From: Cinclus cinclus
Lineage: Eukaryota > Chordata > Aves > Passeriformes > Cinclidae
Direction: 5' to 3'
Assembly: GCF_963662255.1 (NCBI RefSeq)
Contig: NW_026912160.1
Location: forward strand, 248,001-312,000
DNA length: 64,000 bases
Position 1 is the first letter of the stretch, and the number at the start of each line of letters is the position of its first letter. This document shows positions 38,601 through 51,485 of this stretch, in pieces. The notes under the pieces were generated by a model that ran no database searches, had not been told where the DNA came from, and saw only the letters and a program-made list of their open reading frames with translations. The position numbers and the translations under genes were made by a program.

Positions 38601-41376
38601 TTGCTTCTATTGGTCCCCGTGCTGTAACAATCCATCCCTGGCCCTTTTAGGCCCATTGGTGTCACTAGGGATCATTAGATTGTTAGCCTGCAATGGGTCA
38701 CAATGGTTCCTTGCTTCTCTTAACCTCTGTGGTGTCACAATTCATTCCAAGCCCTTTTAGGCCACTTGATGTCACAATGAACCATTTGATTCTTGGCCTT
38801 CATGGTGTCATAATGGTTCCTTGCTTCCATAGGTCCCCATGCTGTCAGAGTCCATCCGTGGTCCTTTTGCGCCCCCTGGTGTCAAAAGGGATTCTTAGAT
38901 GGTTAGCCTTCATTGGGTTACAATGGTGCCTTGCTTCTCTTAACCCCTGTGGTGTCACAATGCATCCCATGCCATTTTAGGCCACTTGATGTCACAATGA
39001 ATCATTTGATTCTTGGCCTCCATGGTGGCATAATGGTTCCTTGCTTCTATAGGTCCCCATGCTGTCAAGGTTCATCCGTGGTCATTTTGCGCCCCCTGGT
39101 GTCAAAAGGGATTCTTAGATTGTTAGCCTGCATTGGGTCACAATGGTTCCTTGTTTCTCTTAACCCCTGTGCTGTCACAATGCATCCCATGCCCTTTTAG
39201 GCCACTTGATGTCACAATGAATCATTTGATTCTTGGCCTCCATGGTGGCGAAATTGTACCAGGTTTTAACTGGGCCCCATGCTTTCACAATACATCCCTG
39301 CCCTTTTAGGCCCATTTGTGTCAAAAGGGATTATTAGATTGTTAGCCTCCATTGGGTCACAATGGATCCTTGCTTCTCTTAACCCATGTGGTGTCACAAT
39401 GCATCCCATGCCCTTTTAGGCCACTTGATGTCACAATGAATTATTTGATTCTTGGCCTCCATGGTGGCATAATAGATCCTTGCTTCTATTGGTCCCCGTG
39501 CTGTAACAATCCATCCCTGGCCCTTTTTATACCCCCTGGTGTCACAAGGGATCATTAGATTGTTAGCCTGCATTGGGTCACAATGGTTCCTTGCTTCTCT
39601 TAACCTCTGTGGTGTCACAATGCATCCCATGCCCTTTTAGGCCACTTGTTGTCACAATGAATCATTTGATTCTTGGCCTCCATGGTGGCATAATAGATCC
39701 TTGCTTCTATTGGTCCCCGTGCTGTAACAATCCATCCCTGGCCCTTTTTATACCCCCCGGTGCCACAAGGGATCATTAGATTGTTAGCCTGCATTGGGTC
39801 ACAATGGTTCCTTGCTTCTCTTAACCTCTGTGCTGTCACAATGCATTCCAAGCCCTTTTAGGCCACTTGATGTCACAATGAATCATTTGATTCTTGGCCT
39901 TCATGGTGTCATAATGGTTCCTTGCTTCTATAGGTCCCCATGCTGTCAGAGTTCATCCGTGGTCCTTTTGCGCCCCCTGGTGTCACAAGGGATTCTTAGA
40001 TTGTTAGCCTGCATTGGGTTACAATGGTGCCTTGCTTCTCTTAACCCCTGTGGTGTCACAATGCATCCCATGCCCTTTTAGGCCACTTGATGTCACAATG
40101 AATCATTTGATTCTTGGCCTCCATGTTGGCTTGATTGTACCATGTTTTCACTGGGCCCCATGCTTTCACAATACATCCCTGACCCTTTTAGGCCCATTGG
40201 TGTCAAAAGGGATCCTTACATTGTTAGCCTCAATTGGGTGACAATGGATCCTTGCTTCTCTTAACCCCTGTGCTGTCACAATGCATCCCATGCCCTTTTA
40301 GGCCACTTGATGTCACAATGAATCATTTGATTCTTGGCCTCCACGGTGGCATAATAGATCCTTGCTTCTATTGGTCCCCGTGCTGTAACAATCCATCCCT
40401 GGCCCTTTTTATACCCCCTGGTGCCACAAGGGATCATTAGATTGTTAGCCTGCATAGGGTCACAATGGTTCCTTCCTTCTATTAACCTCTGTGCTGTCAC
40501 AATGCATTTCAAGCCCTTTTAGGCCACTTGATGTCACAATGAACCATTTGATTCTTGGCCTTCATGGTGTCATAATGGTTCCTTGCTTCTATAGCTCCCC
40601 ATGCTGTCAGAGTTCATCCGTGGTCATTTTGCGCCCCCTTGTGCCACAAGGGATTCTAAGATTGTTAGCCTGCATTGGGTCACAATGGTTCCTTGCTTCT
40701 CTTAACCCCTGTGGTGTCACAATGCATCCCATGCCCTTTTAGGCCACTTGATGTCACAATGAATCATTTGATTCTTGGCCTCCATGGTGGCGAAATTGTA
40801 CCAGGTTTTAATGGAGCCCCATGCTTTCACAATACATCCCTGCCCTTTTAGGCCCATTGGTGTCAAAAGGGATCATTAGATTGTTAGCCTGCATTGGGTC
40901 ACAATGGATCCTTGCTTCTCTTAACCCCTGTGCTGTCACAATGCATCCCATGCCCTTTTAGGCCACTTGATGTCACAATGAATTATTTGATTCTTGGCCT
41001 CCATTGTGGCATAATAGATCCTTGTTTCTATTGGTCCCCGTGCTGTAACAATCCATCCCTGGCCCTTTTTATACCCCCTGGTGTCACAAGGGATCATTAG
41101 ATTGTTAGCCTGCATTGGGTCACAATGATTCCTTGCTTCTCTTAACCTCTGTGGTGTCACAATGCATTCCAAGCCCTTTTAGGCCACTTGGTCTTACAAT
41201 GAACCATTTGATTCTTGGGTTCATGGTGTCATAATGGTTCCTTGCTTCTATAGGTCCCCATGCTGTCAGAGTTCATCCGTGGTCCTTTTGCGCCACCTGG
41301 TTTCAAAACGGATTCTTAGATTGTTAGCCTGCATTGGGTCACAATGGTTCCTTGCTTCTCTTAACCCCTGTGCTGT

Positions 41377-43266
41377 CACAATGCATCCCATGCCCTTTTA
41401 GGCCACTTGATGTCACAATGAATCATTTGATTCTTGGCTTCCACGGTGGCATAATAGATCCTTGCTTCTGTTGGTCCCCGTGCTGTAACAATCCATCCCT
41501 GGCCCTTTTTATACCCCCTGGTGCCACAAGGGATCATTAGATTGTTAGCCTGCATAGGGTCACAATGGTTCCTTGCTTCTCTTAACCTCTGTGCTGTCAC
41601 AATGTATCCCATGCCCTTTTAGGCCACTTGATGTCACAATGAATCATTTGATTCTTGGCCTTCATGGTGGCATAATGGTTCCTTGCTTCTATAGGTCGCC
41701 ATGCTGTCAGAGTTCATCCGTGGTCCTTTTGCGCCCCCTGGTGTCACAAGGGATTCTTAGATTGTTAGCCTACATTGGGTCACAATGGTTCCTTGCTTCT
41801 CTTAACCCCTGTGGTGTCACAATGCATCCCATGCCCTTTTAGGCCACTTGATGTCACAATGAATCATTTGATTCTTGGCCTCCATGATGGCACAATTGTA
41901 CCAGGTTTTAATAGGGCCCCATGCTTTCACAATACATCCCTGTCCCTTTTAGGCCCATTGGTGTCAATAGGGATCCTTAGATTGTTAGCCTCAATTGGGT
42001 GACAATGGATCCTTGCTTCTCTTAACCCCTGTGCTGTCACAATGCATCCCATGCCCTTTTAGGCCACTTGATGTCACAATGAATCATTTGATTCTTGGCC
42101 TCCACGGTGGCATAATAGATCCTTGCTTCTATTGGTCCCCGTGCTGTAACAATCCATCCCTGGCCCTTTTTATACCCCCTGGTGCCACAAGGGATCATTA
42201 GATTGTTAGCCTGCATAGGGTCACAATGGTTCCTTCCTTCTCTTAACCTCTGTGGTGTCACAATGCATTCCAGGCCCTTTTAGGCCACTTGATGTCACAA
42301 TGAATCATTTGATTCTTGGCCTTCATGGTGTCATAATGGTTCCTTGCTTCTATAGGTCCCCATGATGTCAGAGTTCATCCGTGGTCATTTTGCGCCCCCT
42401 TGTGCCACAAGGGATTCTTAGATTGTTAGCCTGCATTGGGTCACAATGGTTCCTTGCTTCTCTTAACCTCTGTGGTGTCACAATGCATTCCAAGCCCTTT
42501 TAGGCCACTTGGTCTTACAATGAACCATTTGATTCTTGGCCTTCATGGTGTCATAATAGATCCTTGCTTCTATTGGTCCCCGTGCTGTAACAATCCATCC
42601 CTGGCCCTTTTAGGCCCTTTGGTGTCACAAGGGATCATTAGATTGTTAGCCTGCATTGGGTCACAATGGTTCCTTGCTTCTCTTAACCCCTGTGGTGTCA
42701 CAATGCATCCCATGTCCTTTTAGGCCACTTGATGTCACAATGAACCATTTGATTCTTGGCCTTCATGGTGTCATAATGGTTCCTTGCTTCCATAGGTCCC
42801 CATGCTGTCAGAGTCCATCCGTGGTCCTTTTGCGCCCCCTGGTGTCACAAGGGATTCTTATATTGTTAGCCTGCATTGGGTAACAAAGGTTCCTTGCTTC
42901 TCTTAACCCCTGTGGTGTCACAATGCATCCCATGCCCTTTTAGGCCACTTGATGTCACAATGAATCATTTGATTCTTGGCCTCCATGGTGGCTTGATTGT
43001 ACCAGGTTTTCACTGGGCCCCATGCTTTCACAATACATCCCTGACCCTTTTAGGCCCATTGGTGTCAAAAGGGATTATTAGATTGTTAGCCTCCATTGGG
43101 TCACAATGGATCCTTGCTTCTCTTAACCCCTGTGCTGTCACAATGCATCCCATGCCCTTTTAGGCCACTTGATGTCACAATGAATCATTTGATTCTTGGC
43201 CTCCACGGTGGCATAATAGATCCTTGCTTCTATTGGTCCCCGTGCTGTAACAATCCATCCCTGGCC
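41377..43266 (+). repeat. Left copy of a 1.9-kb duplication spaced 3,084 bp
   Basis: It matches 44,461-46,350 at offset 3,084 (14 units plus 4 bp). Shared rare variants include GGCTTCCACGG and TTCTGTTGGTCC (near 41,437 and 44,521), ACAATGTATCCC and AGGTCGCCATG. The right edge is where CCCTTTTAGGCCC here meets CCCTTTTTATACC there. Confidence 0.78.
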
Positions 43267-43640
43267 CTTTTAGGCCCATTGGTGTCACAAGGGATCATTA
43301 GATTGTTAGCCTGCATTGGGTCACAATGGTTCCTTGCTTCTCTTAACCTCTGTGGTGTCACAATGCATTCCAAGCCCTTTTAGGCCACTTGGTCTTACAA
43401 TGAACCATTTGATTCTTGGCCTTCATGGTGTCATAATGGTTCCTTGCTTCTATAGGTCCCCATGCTGTCAAGGTTCATCCGTGGTCATTTTGCGCCCCCT
43501 GGTGTCAAAAGGGATTCTTAGATTGTTAGCCTGCATCGGGTCACAATGGTTTCTTGTTTCTCTTAACCCCTGTGCTGTCACAATGCATCCCATGCCCTTT
43601 TAGGCCACTTGATGTCACAATGAATCATTTGATTCTTGGC

Positions 43641-46600
43641 CTCCACGGTGGCATAATAGATCCTTGCTTCTATTGGTCCCCGTGCTGTAACAATCCATCC
43701 CTGGCCCTTTTTATACCCCCTGGTGCCACAAGGGATCATTAGATTGTTAGCCTGCATTGGGTCACAATGGTTCCTTGCTTCTCTTAACCTCTGTGCTGTC
43801 ACAATGCATCCCATGCCCTTTTAGGCCACTTGATGTCACAATGAATCATTTGATTCTTGGCCTCCATGGTGGCATAATAGATCCTTGTTTCTATTGGTCC
43901 CCGTGTTGTAACAATTCATCCCTGCCACTTTTAGGACCATTGGTGTCGCAAGGGATCATTAGATTGTTAGCCTGCATTGGGTCACAATGGTTCCTTGCTT
44001 CTCTTAACCTCTGTGGTGTCACAATGCATCCCATGCCCTTCTAGGCCACTTGATGTCACAATGAATCATTTGATTCTTGGCCTCCATGGTGGCATAATAG
44101 ATCCTTGCTTCTATTGGTCCCCGTGCTGTAACAATCCATCCCTGGCCCTTTTTATACCCCCCGGTGCCACAAGGGATCATTAGATTGTTAGCCTGCATTG
44201 GGTCACAATGGCTCCTTGCTTCTCTTAACCTCTGTGCTGTCACAATGCATTCCAAGCCCTTTTAGGCCACTTGATGTCACAATGAATCATTTGATTCTTG
44301 GCCTTCATGGTGTCATAATGGTTCCTTGCTTCTATAGGTCCCCATGCTGTCAGAGTTCATCCGTGGTCCTTTTGCGCCCCCTGGTGTCAAAAGGGATTCT
44401 TAGATTGTTAGCCTGCATTGGGTCACAATGGTTCCTTGCTTCTCTTAACCCATGTGGTGTCACAATGCATCCCATGCCCTTTTAGGCCACTTGATGTCAC
44501 AATGAATCATTTGATTCTTGGCTTCCACGGTGGCATAATAGATCCTTGCTTCTGTTGGTCCCCGTGCTGTAACAATCCATCCCTGGCCCTTTTTATACCC
44601 CCTGGTGCCACAAGGGATCATTAGATTGTTAGCCTGCATAGGGTCACAATGGTTCCTTGCTTCTCTTAACCTCTGTGCTGTCACAATGTATCCCATGCCC
44701 TTTTAGGCCACTTGATGTCACAATGAATCATTTGATTCTTGGCCTTCATGGTGGCATAATGGTTCCTTGCTTCTATAGGTCGCCATGCTGTCAGAGTTCA
44801 TCCGTGGTCCTTTTGCGCCCCCTGGTGTCACAAGGGATTCTTAGATTGTTAGCCTACATTGGGTCACAATGGTTCCTTGCTTCTCTTAACCCCTGTGGTG
44901 TCACAATGCATCCCATGCCCTTTTAGGCCACTTGATGTCACAATGAATCATTTGATTCTTGGCCTCCATGATGGCTTGATTGTACCAGGTTTTAATAGGG
45001 CCCCATGCTTTCACAATACATCCCTGTCCCTTTTAGGCCCATTGGTGTCAAAAGGGATCCTTAGATTGTTAGCCTCAATTGGGTGACAATGGATCCTTGC
45101 TTCTCTTAACCCCTGTGCTGTCACAATGCATCCCATGCCCTTTTAGGCCACTTGATGTCACAATGAATCATTTGATTCTTGGCCTCCACGGTGGCATAAT
45201 AGATCCTTGCTTCTATTGGTCCCCGTGCTGTAACAATCCATCCCTGGCCCTTTTTATACCCCCTGGTGCCACAAGGGATCATTAGATTGTTAGCCTGCAT
45301 AGGGTCACAATGGTTCCTTCCTTCTCTTAACCTCTGTGGTGTCACAATGCATTCCAGGCCCTTTTAGGCCACTTGATGACACAATGAACCATTTGATTCT
45401 TGGCCTTCATGGTGTCATAATGGTTCCTTGCTTCTATAGGTCCCCATGATGTCAGAGTTCATCCGTGGTCATTTTGCGCCCCCTTGTGCCACAAGGGATT
45501 CTTAGATTGTTAGCCTGCATTGGGTCACAATGGTTCCTTGCTTCTCTTAACCTCTGTGGTGTCACAATGCATTCCAAGCCCTTTTAGGCCACTTGGTCTT
45601 ACAATGAACCATTTGATTCTTGGCCTTCATGGTGTCATAATAGATCCTTGCTTCTATTGGTCCCCGTGCTGTAACAATCCATCCCTGGCCCTTTTAGGCC
45701 CTTTGGTGTCACAAGGGATCATTAGATTGTTAGCCTGCATTGGGTCACAATGGTTCCTTGCTTCTCTTAACCCCTGTGGTGTCACAATGCATCCCATGTC
45801 CTTTTAGGCCACTTGATGTCACAATGAACCATTTGATTCTTGGCCTTCATGGTGTCATAATGGTTCCTTGCTTCCATAGGTCCCCATGCTGTCAGAGTCC
45901 ATCCGTGGTCCTTTTGCGCCCCCTGGTGTCACAAGGGATTCTTATATTGTTAGCCTGCATTGGGTAACAAAGGTTCCTTGCTTCTCTTAACCCCTGTGGT
46001 GTCACAATGCATCCCATGCCCTTTTAGGCCACTTGATGTCACAATGAATCATTTGATTCTTGGCCTCCATGGTGGCTTGATTGTACCAGGTTTTCACTGG
46101 GCCCCATGCTTTCACAATACATCCCTGACCCTTTTAGGCCCATTGGTGTCAAAAGGGATTATTAGATTGTTAGCCTCCATTGGGTCACAATGGATCCTTG
46201 CTTCTCTTAACCCCTGTGCTGTCACAATGCATCCCATGCCCTTTTAGGACACTTGATGTCACAATGAATCATTTGATTCTTGGCCTCCACGGTGGCATAA
46301 TAGATCCTTGCTTCTATTGGTCCCCGTGCTGTAACAATCCATCCCTGGCCCTTTTTATACCCCCTGGTGTCACAAGGGATCATTAGATTGTTAGCCTGCA
46401 TTGGGTCACAATGGTTCCTTGCTTCTCTTAACCTCTGTGCTGTCACAATGCATCCCATGCCCTTTTAGGCCACTTGATGTCACAATGAATCATTTGACTC
46501 TTGGCCTCCATGGTGGCATAATAGATCCTTGTTTCTATTGGTCCCCGTGTTGTAACAATTCATCCCTGCCACTTTTAGGACCATTGGTGTCGCAAGGGAT

Positions 46601-47281
46601 CATTAGATTGTTAGCCTGCATTGGGTCACAATGGTTCCTTGCTTCTCTTAACCTCTGTGGTGTCACAATGCATCCCATGCCCTTTTAGGCCACTTGATGT
46701 CACAATGAATCATTTGATTCTTGGCCTCCATGGTGGCATAATAGATCCTTGCTTCTATTGGTCCCCGTGCTGTAACAATCCATCCCTGGCCCTTTTTATA
46801 CCCCCCGGTGCCACAAGGGATCATTAGATTGTTAGCCTGCATTGGGTCACAATTGCTCCTTGCTTCTCTTACCCCCTGTGCTGTCACAATACATTCCAAG
46901 CCCTTTTAGGCCACTTGATGTCACAATGAATCATTTGATTCTTGGCCTTCATGGTGTCATAATGGTTCCTTGCTTCTATAGGTCCCCATGCTGTCAGAGT
47001 TCATCCGTGGTCCTTTTGCGCCCCCTGGTGTCAAAAGGGATTCTTAGATTGTTAGCCTGCATTGGGTTGCAATGGTGCCTTGCTTCTCTTAACCCCTGTG
47101 GTGTCACAATGCATCCCATGCCCTTTTAGGCCACTTGATGTCACAATGAATCATTTGATTCTTGGCCTCCATGGTGTCATTATGCTTCCTTGTTTCTATT
47201 GGGCCCCATGCTGTCACAATTCATCCCTGGCCCTTTTACGCCCCCTGGTGTCAAATGGGATCCTGGGATTATTAGCCTCCA
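43641..47281 (+). repeat. Family C block between the two 12-kb copies
   Basis: This interval holds the right copy of the 3,084-bp-spaced duplication (44,461-46,350). It also holds a pair at offset 2,644: about 43,757-44,480 matches about 46,401-47,125, sharing GTGTTGTAACAATTC and ACTTTTAGGACC. Everything is still 220/221-bp satellite. Confidence 0.75.
44461..46350 (+). repeat. Right copy of the 3,084-bp-spaced duplication
   Basis: This is the partner of 41,377-43,266. Differences are few, such as GATGGCTTGATTG near 44,970 against GATGGCACAATTG near 41,887. The duplication also exists in diverged form near 57.0-58.5 kb. Confidence 0.78.
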
Positions 47282-49925
47282 TTGGGTCACAATGGATCCT
47301 TGCTTCTCTTAACCCCTGTGGTGTCACAATGCATCCCATGCCCTTTTAGGCCACTTGATGTCACAATGAATCATTTGATTCTTGGTCTCCACGGTGGCAT
47401 AATAGATCCTTGCTTCTATTGGTCCCCGTGCTGTAACAATCCATCCCTGGCCCTTTTACGCCCCCTGGTGTCCAATGGGATCCTGGGATTATTAGCCTCC
47501 ATTGGGTTACAATGGATCCTTGTTTCTCTTAACCTCTGTGGTGTCACAATGCATTCCAAGCCCTTTTCGGCCACTTGGTCTTACAATGAATCATTTGATT
47601 CTTGGCCTCCACGGTGGCATAATAGATCCTTGCTTCTATTGGTCCCCGTGCTGTAACAATCCATCCCTGGCCCTTTTTATACCCCCTGGTGCCACAAGGG
47701 ATCATTAGATTGTTAGCCTGCATTGGGTCACAATGGTTCCTTGCTTCTCTTAACCTCTGTGGTGTCACAATGCATCCCATGCCCTTTTAGGCCACTTGAT
47801 GTCACAATGAATCATTTGATTCTTGACCTCCATGGTGGCATAATTGTACCAGGTTTTACTTGGGCCCCATGCTGTCACAATTCATCCGAGCCCCTTTTAG
47901 GCCCATTGGTGTCACAAGGGATCATTAGATTGTTAGCCTGCATTGGGTCACAATGGTTCCTTGCTTCTCTTAACCCCTGTGGTGTCACAATGCATCCCAT
48001 GCCCTTTTAGGCCACTTGGTCTTACAATGAACCATTTGATTCTTGGCCTTCATGGTGTCATAATGGTTCCTTGCTTCCATAGGTCCCCATGCTGTCAGAG
48101 TCCATCCGTGGCCCTTTTGCGCCCCCTGGTGTCACAAGGGATTCTTATATTGTTAGCCTGCATTGGGTCACAATGGTGCCTTGCTTCTCTTAACCCCTGT
48201 GGTGTCACAATGCATCCCATGCCCTTTTAGGCCACTTGATGTCACAATGAATCATTTGATTCTTGGCCTCCATGGTGGCTTGATTGTATCATGTTTTCAC
48301 TGGGCCCCATGTTTTCACAATACATCCCTGACCCTTTTAGGCCCATTGGTGTCAAAAGGGATTATTAGATTGTTAGCCTCAATTGGGTGACAATGGATCC
48401 TTGCTTCTCTTAACCCCTGTGCTGTCACAATGCATCCCATGCCCTTTTAGGCCACTTGATGTCACAATGAATCATTTGATTCTTGGCCTCCACGGTGGCA
48501 TAATAGATCCTTGCTTCTATTGGTCCCCGTGCTGTAACAATCCATCCCTGGCCCTTTTTATACCCCCTGGTGCCACACGGGATCATTAGATTGTTAGCCT
48601 GCATAAGGTCACAATGGTTCCTTGCTTCTCTTAACCTCTGTGGTGTCACAATGCATTCCAAGCCCTTTTAGGCCACTTGGTCTTACAATGAACCATTTGA
48701 TTCTTGGCCTTCATGGTGTCATAATGGTTCCTTGCTTCTATAGGTTCCCATGCTGTCAGAGTTCATCCGTGGTCATTTTGCGCCCCCTGGTGCCACAAAG
48801 GATTCTTAGATTGTTAGCCTGCATTGGGTCACAATGGTTCCTTGCTTCTCTTAACCCCTGTGGTGTCACAATGCATCCCATGCCCTTTTAGGCCACTTGA
48901 TGTCACAATGAATCATTTGATTCTTGGCCTCCATGGTGTCATTATGCTTCCTTGTTTCTATTGGGCCCCATGCTGTCACAATTCATCCCTGGCCCTTTTA
49001 CGCCCCCTGGTGTCAAATGGGATCCTGGGATTATTAGCCTCCATTGGGTCACAATGGATCCTTGCTTCTCTTAACCCCTGTGGTGTCACAATGCATCCCA
49101 TGCCCTTTTAGGCCACTTGATGTCACAATGAATCATTTGATTCTTGGTCTCCACGGTGGCATAATAGATCCTTGCTTCTATTGGTCCCCGTGCTGTAACA
49201 ATCCATCCCTGGCCCTTTTACGCCCCCTGGTGTCCAATGGGATCCTGGGATTATTAGCCTCCATTGGGTTACAATGGATCCTTGTTTCTCTTAACCTCTG
49301 TGGTGTCACAATGCATTCCAAGCCCTTTTCGGCCAATTGGTCTTACAATGAACCATTTGATTCTTGGCCTCCACGGTGGCATAATAGATCCTTGCTTCTA
49401 TTGGTCCCCGTGCTGTAACAATCCATCCCTGGCCCTTTTTATACCCCCTGGTGCCACAAGGGATCATTAGATTGTTAGCCTGCATTGGGTCACAATGGTT
49501 CCTTGCTTCTCTTAACCTCTGTGGTGTCACAATGCATCCCATGCCCTTTTAGGCCACTTGATGTCACAATGAATCTTTTGATTCTTGACCTCCATGGTGG
49601 CATAATTGTACCAGGTTTTACTTGGGCCCCATGCTGTCACAATTCATCCGAGACCCTTGTAGGCCCATTGGTGTCACAAGGGATCATTAGATTGTTAGCC
49701 TGCATTGGGTCACAATGGTTCCTTGCTTCTCTTAACCCCTGTGGTGTCACAATGCATCCCATGCCCTTTTAGGCCACTTGGTCTTACAATGAACCATTTG
49801 ATTCTTGGCCTTCATGGTGTCATAATGGTTCCTTGCTTCCATAGGTCCCCATGCTGTCAGAGTCCATCCGTGGCCCTTTTGCGCCCCCTGGTGTCACAAG
49901 GGATTCTTATATTGTTAGCCTGCAT
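47070..49925 (+). repeat. 1,762-bp tandem duplication (eight units), partial
   Basis: About 47,070-48,160 recurs at about 48,830-49,925 at offset 1,762 (8 units plus 2). Shared rare variants are TTATGCTTCC, GGTGTCCAATGG, CCCTTTTCGGCC and the CTTGACCTCC/TTTTACTTGGG unit. The same spacing appears once in the left copy (31,654 to 33,416). Confidence 0.72.
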
Positions 49926-51295
49926 TGGGTAACAAAGGTTCCTTGGTTCTCTTAACCCCTGTGGTGTCACAATGCATCCCATGCCCTTTTAGGCCACTTG
50001 ATGTCACAATGAATCATTTGATTCTTGGCCTCCATGGTGGCGTAATTGTACCAGGTTTTCATTGGGCCCCATGCTTTCACAATACATCCCTGCCCCTTTT
50101 AGGCCCATTGGTGTCAAAAGGGATTATTAGATTGTTAGCCTCCATTGGGTCACAATGGATCCTTGCCTCTCTTAACCCCTGTGCTGTCACAATGCATCCC
50201 ATGCCCTTTTAGGCCACTTGATGTCACAATGAATCATTTGATTCTTGGCCTCCATGGTGGCATAATAGATCCTTGCTTCTATTGGTCCCCGTGCTGTAAC
50301 AATCCATCCCTGGCCATTTAGGCCCTTTGGTGTCACAAGGGATCATTAGATTGTTAGCCTGCATTGGGTCACAATGGTTCCTTGCTTCTCTTAACCTCTG
50401 TGCTGTCACAATGCATCCCATGCCCTTTTAGGCCACTTGGTCTTACAATGAACCATTTGATTCTTGGCCTTCATGGTTTCATAATGGTTCCTTGCTTCTA
50501 TAGCTCCCCATGCTCTCAGAGTTCATCCGTGGTCATTTTGCGCCCCCTGGTGTCAAAAGGGATTCTCAGATTGTTAGCCTACATTGGGTCACAATGGTTC
50601 CTCGCTTCTCTTAACCCCTGTGGTGTCACAATGCATCCCATGCCCTTTTAGGCCACTTGATGTCACAATGAATCATTTGATTCTTGGCCTCCATGATGGC
50701 ATAATTGTACCAGGTTTTCATTGGGCCCCATGCTTTCACAATACATCCCTGCCCCTTTTAGGCCCATTGGTGTCAAAAGGGATCATTAGATTGTTAGCCT
50801 CCATTGGGTCACAATGGATCCTTGCTTCTCTTAACGCCTGTGCTGTCACAATGCATCCCATGCCCTTTTAGGCCACTTGATGTCACAATGAATCATTTGA
50901 TTCTTGGCCTCCACGGTGGCATAATAGATCCTTGCTTCTATTGGTCCCCGTGCTGTAACAATCCATCCCTGGCCCTTTTTATACCCCCTGGTGCCACAAG
51001 GGATCATTAGATTGTTAGCCTGCATTGGGTCGCAATGGTTCCTTGCTTCTCTTAACCTCTGTGCTGTCACAATGCATCCCATGCCCTTTTAGGCCACTTG
51101 ATGTCACAATGAATCATTTGATTCTTGGCCTCCATGGTGGCATAATAGATCCTTGCTTCTATTGGTCCCCGTGCTGTAACAATCCATCCCTGGCCCTTTT
51201 TATACCCCCCGGTGCCACAAGGGATCATTAGATTGTTAGCCTGCATTGGGTCACAATGGTTCCTTGCTTCTCTTAACCTCTGTGCTGTCACAATG

Positions 51296-51485
51296 CATCC
51301 CATGCCCTTTTAGGCCACTTGATGTCACAATGAATCATTTGATTCTTGGCCTCCACGGTGGCATAATAGATCCTTGCTTCTATTGGTCCCCGTGCTGTAA
51401 CAATCCATCCCTGGCCCTTTTTATACCCCCTGGTGCCACAAGGGATCATTAGATTGTTAGCCTGCATTGGGTCACAATGGTTCCT
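51296..51485. other. Single-unit replacement relative to the duplicate copy
   Basis: In the right 12-kb copy this unit is subtype g (CATCCCATGCC, TTTTTATACCCCC, 221 bp). At the matching place in the left copy (35,664 to about 35,850) it is the CTATAGGTCCCC/GTCAGAGTTC subtype with a CGCCCCCTGG site (220 bp). Flanking sequence on both sides matches, and the offset steps from 15,632 to 15,633. This looks like gene conversion or a double exchange of about one unit. Confidence 0.7.

Larger units (their letters stand above)
31874..43640 (+). repeat. Family C block, left copy of a ~12-kb duplication
   Basis: It aligns with 47,282-60,370 at stepwise offsets: 15,408 (to about 33.6 kb), about 15,631-15,633 (about 33.9 to 42.86 kb), then 16,734 (to about 43.64 kb). 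Rare shared variants support common descent, for example ACCGCTTGG with TTGATCTTGG and AACGGTTCCTTGATTC at 37,221-37,285, also present at 52,854-52,918. A private change replaces CATTGGGCCCC with CATTTTCCCC near 34,430. The unit at 35,646 has a different subtype from its partner at 51,278. Confidence 0.82.
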
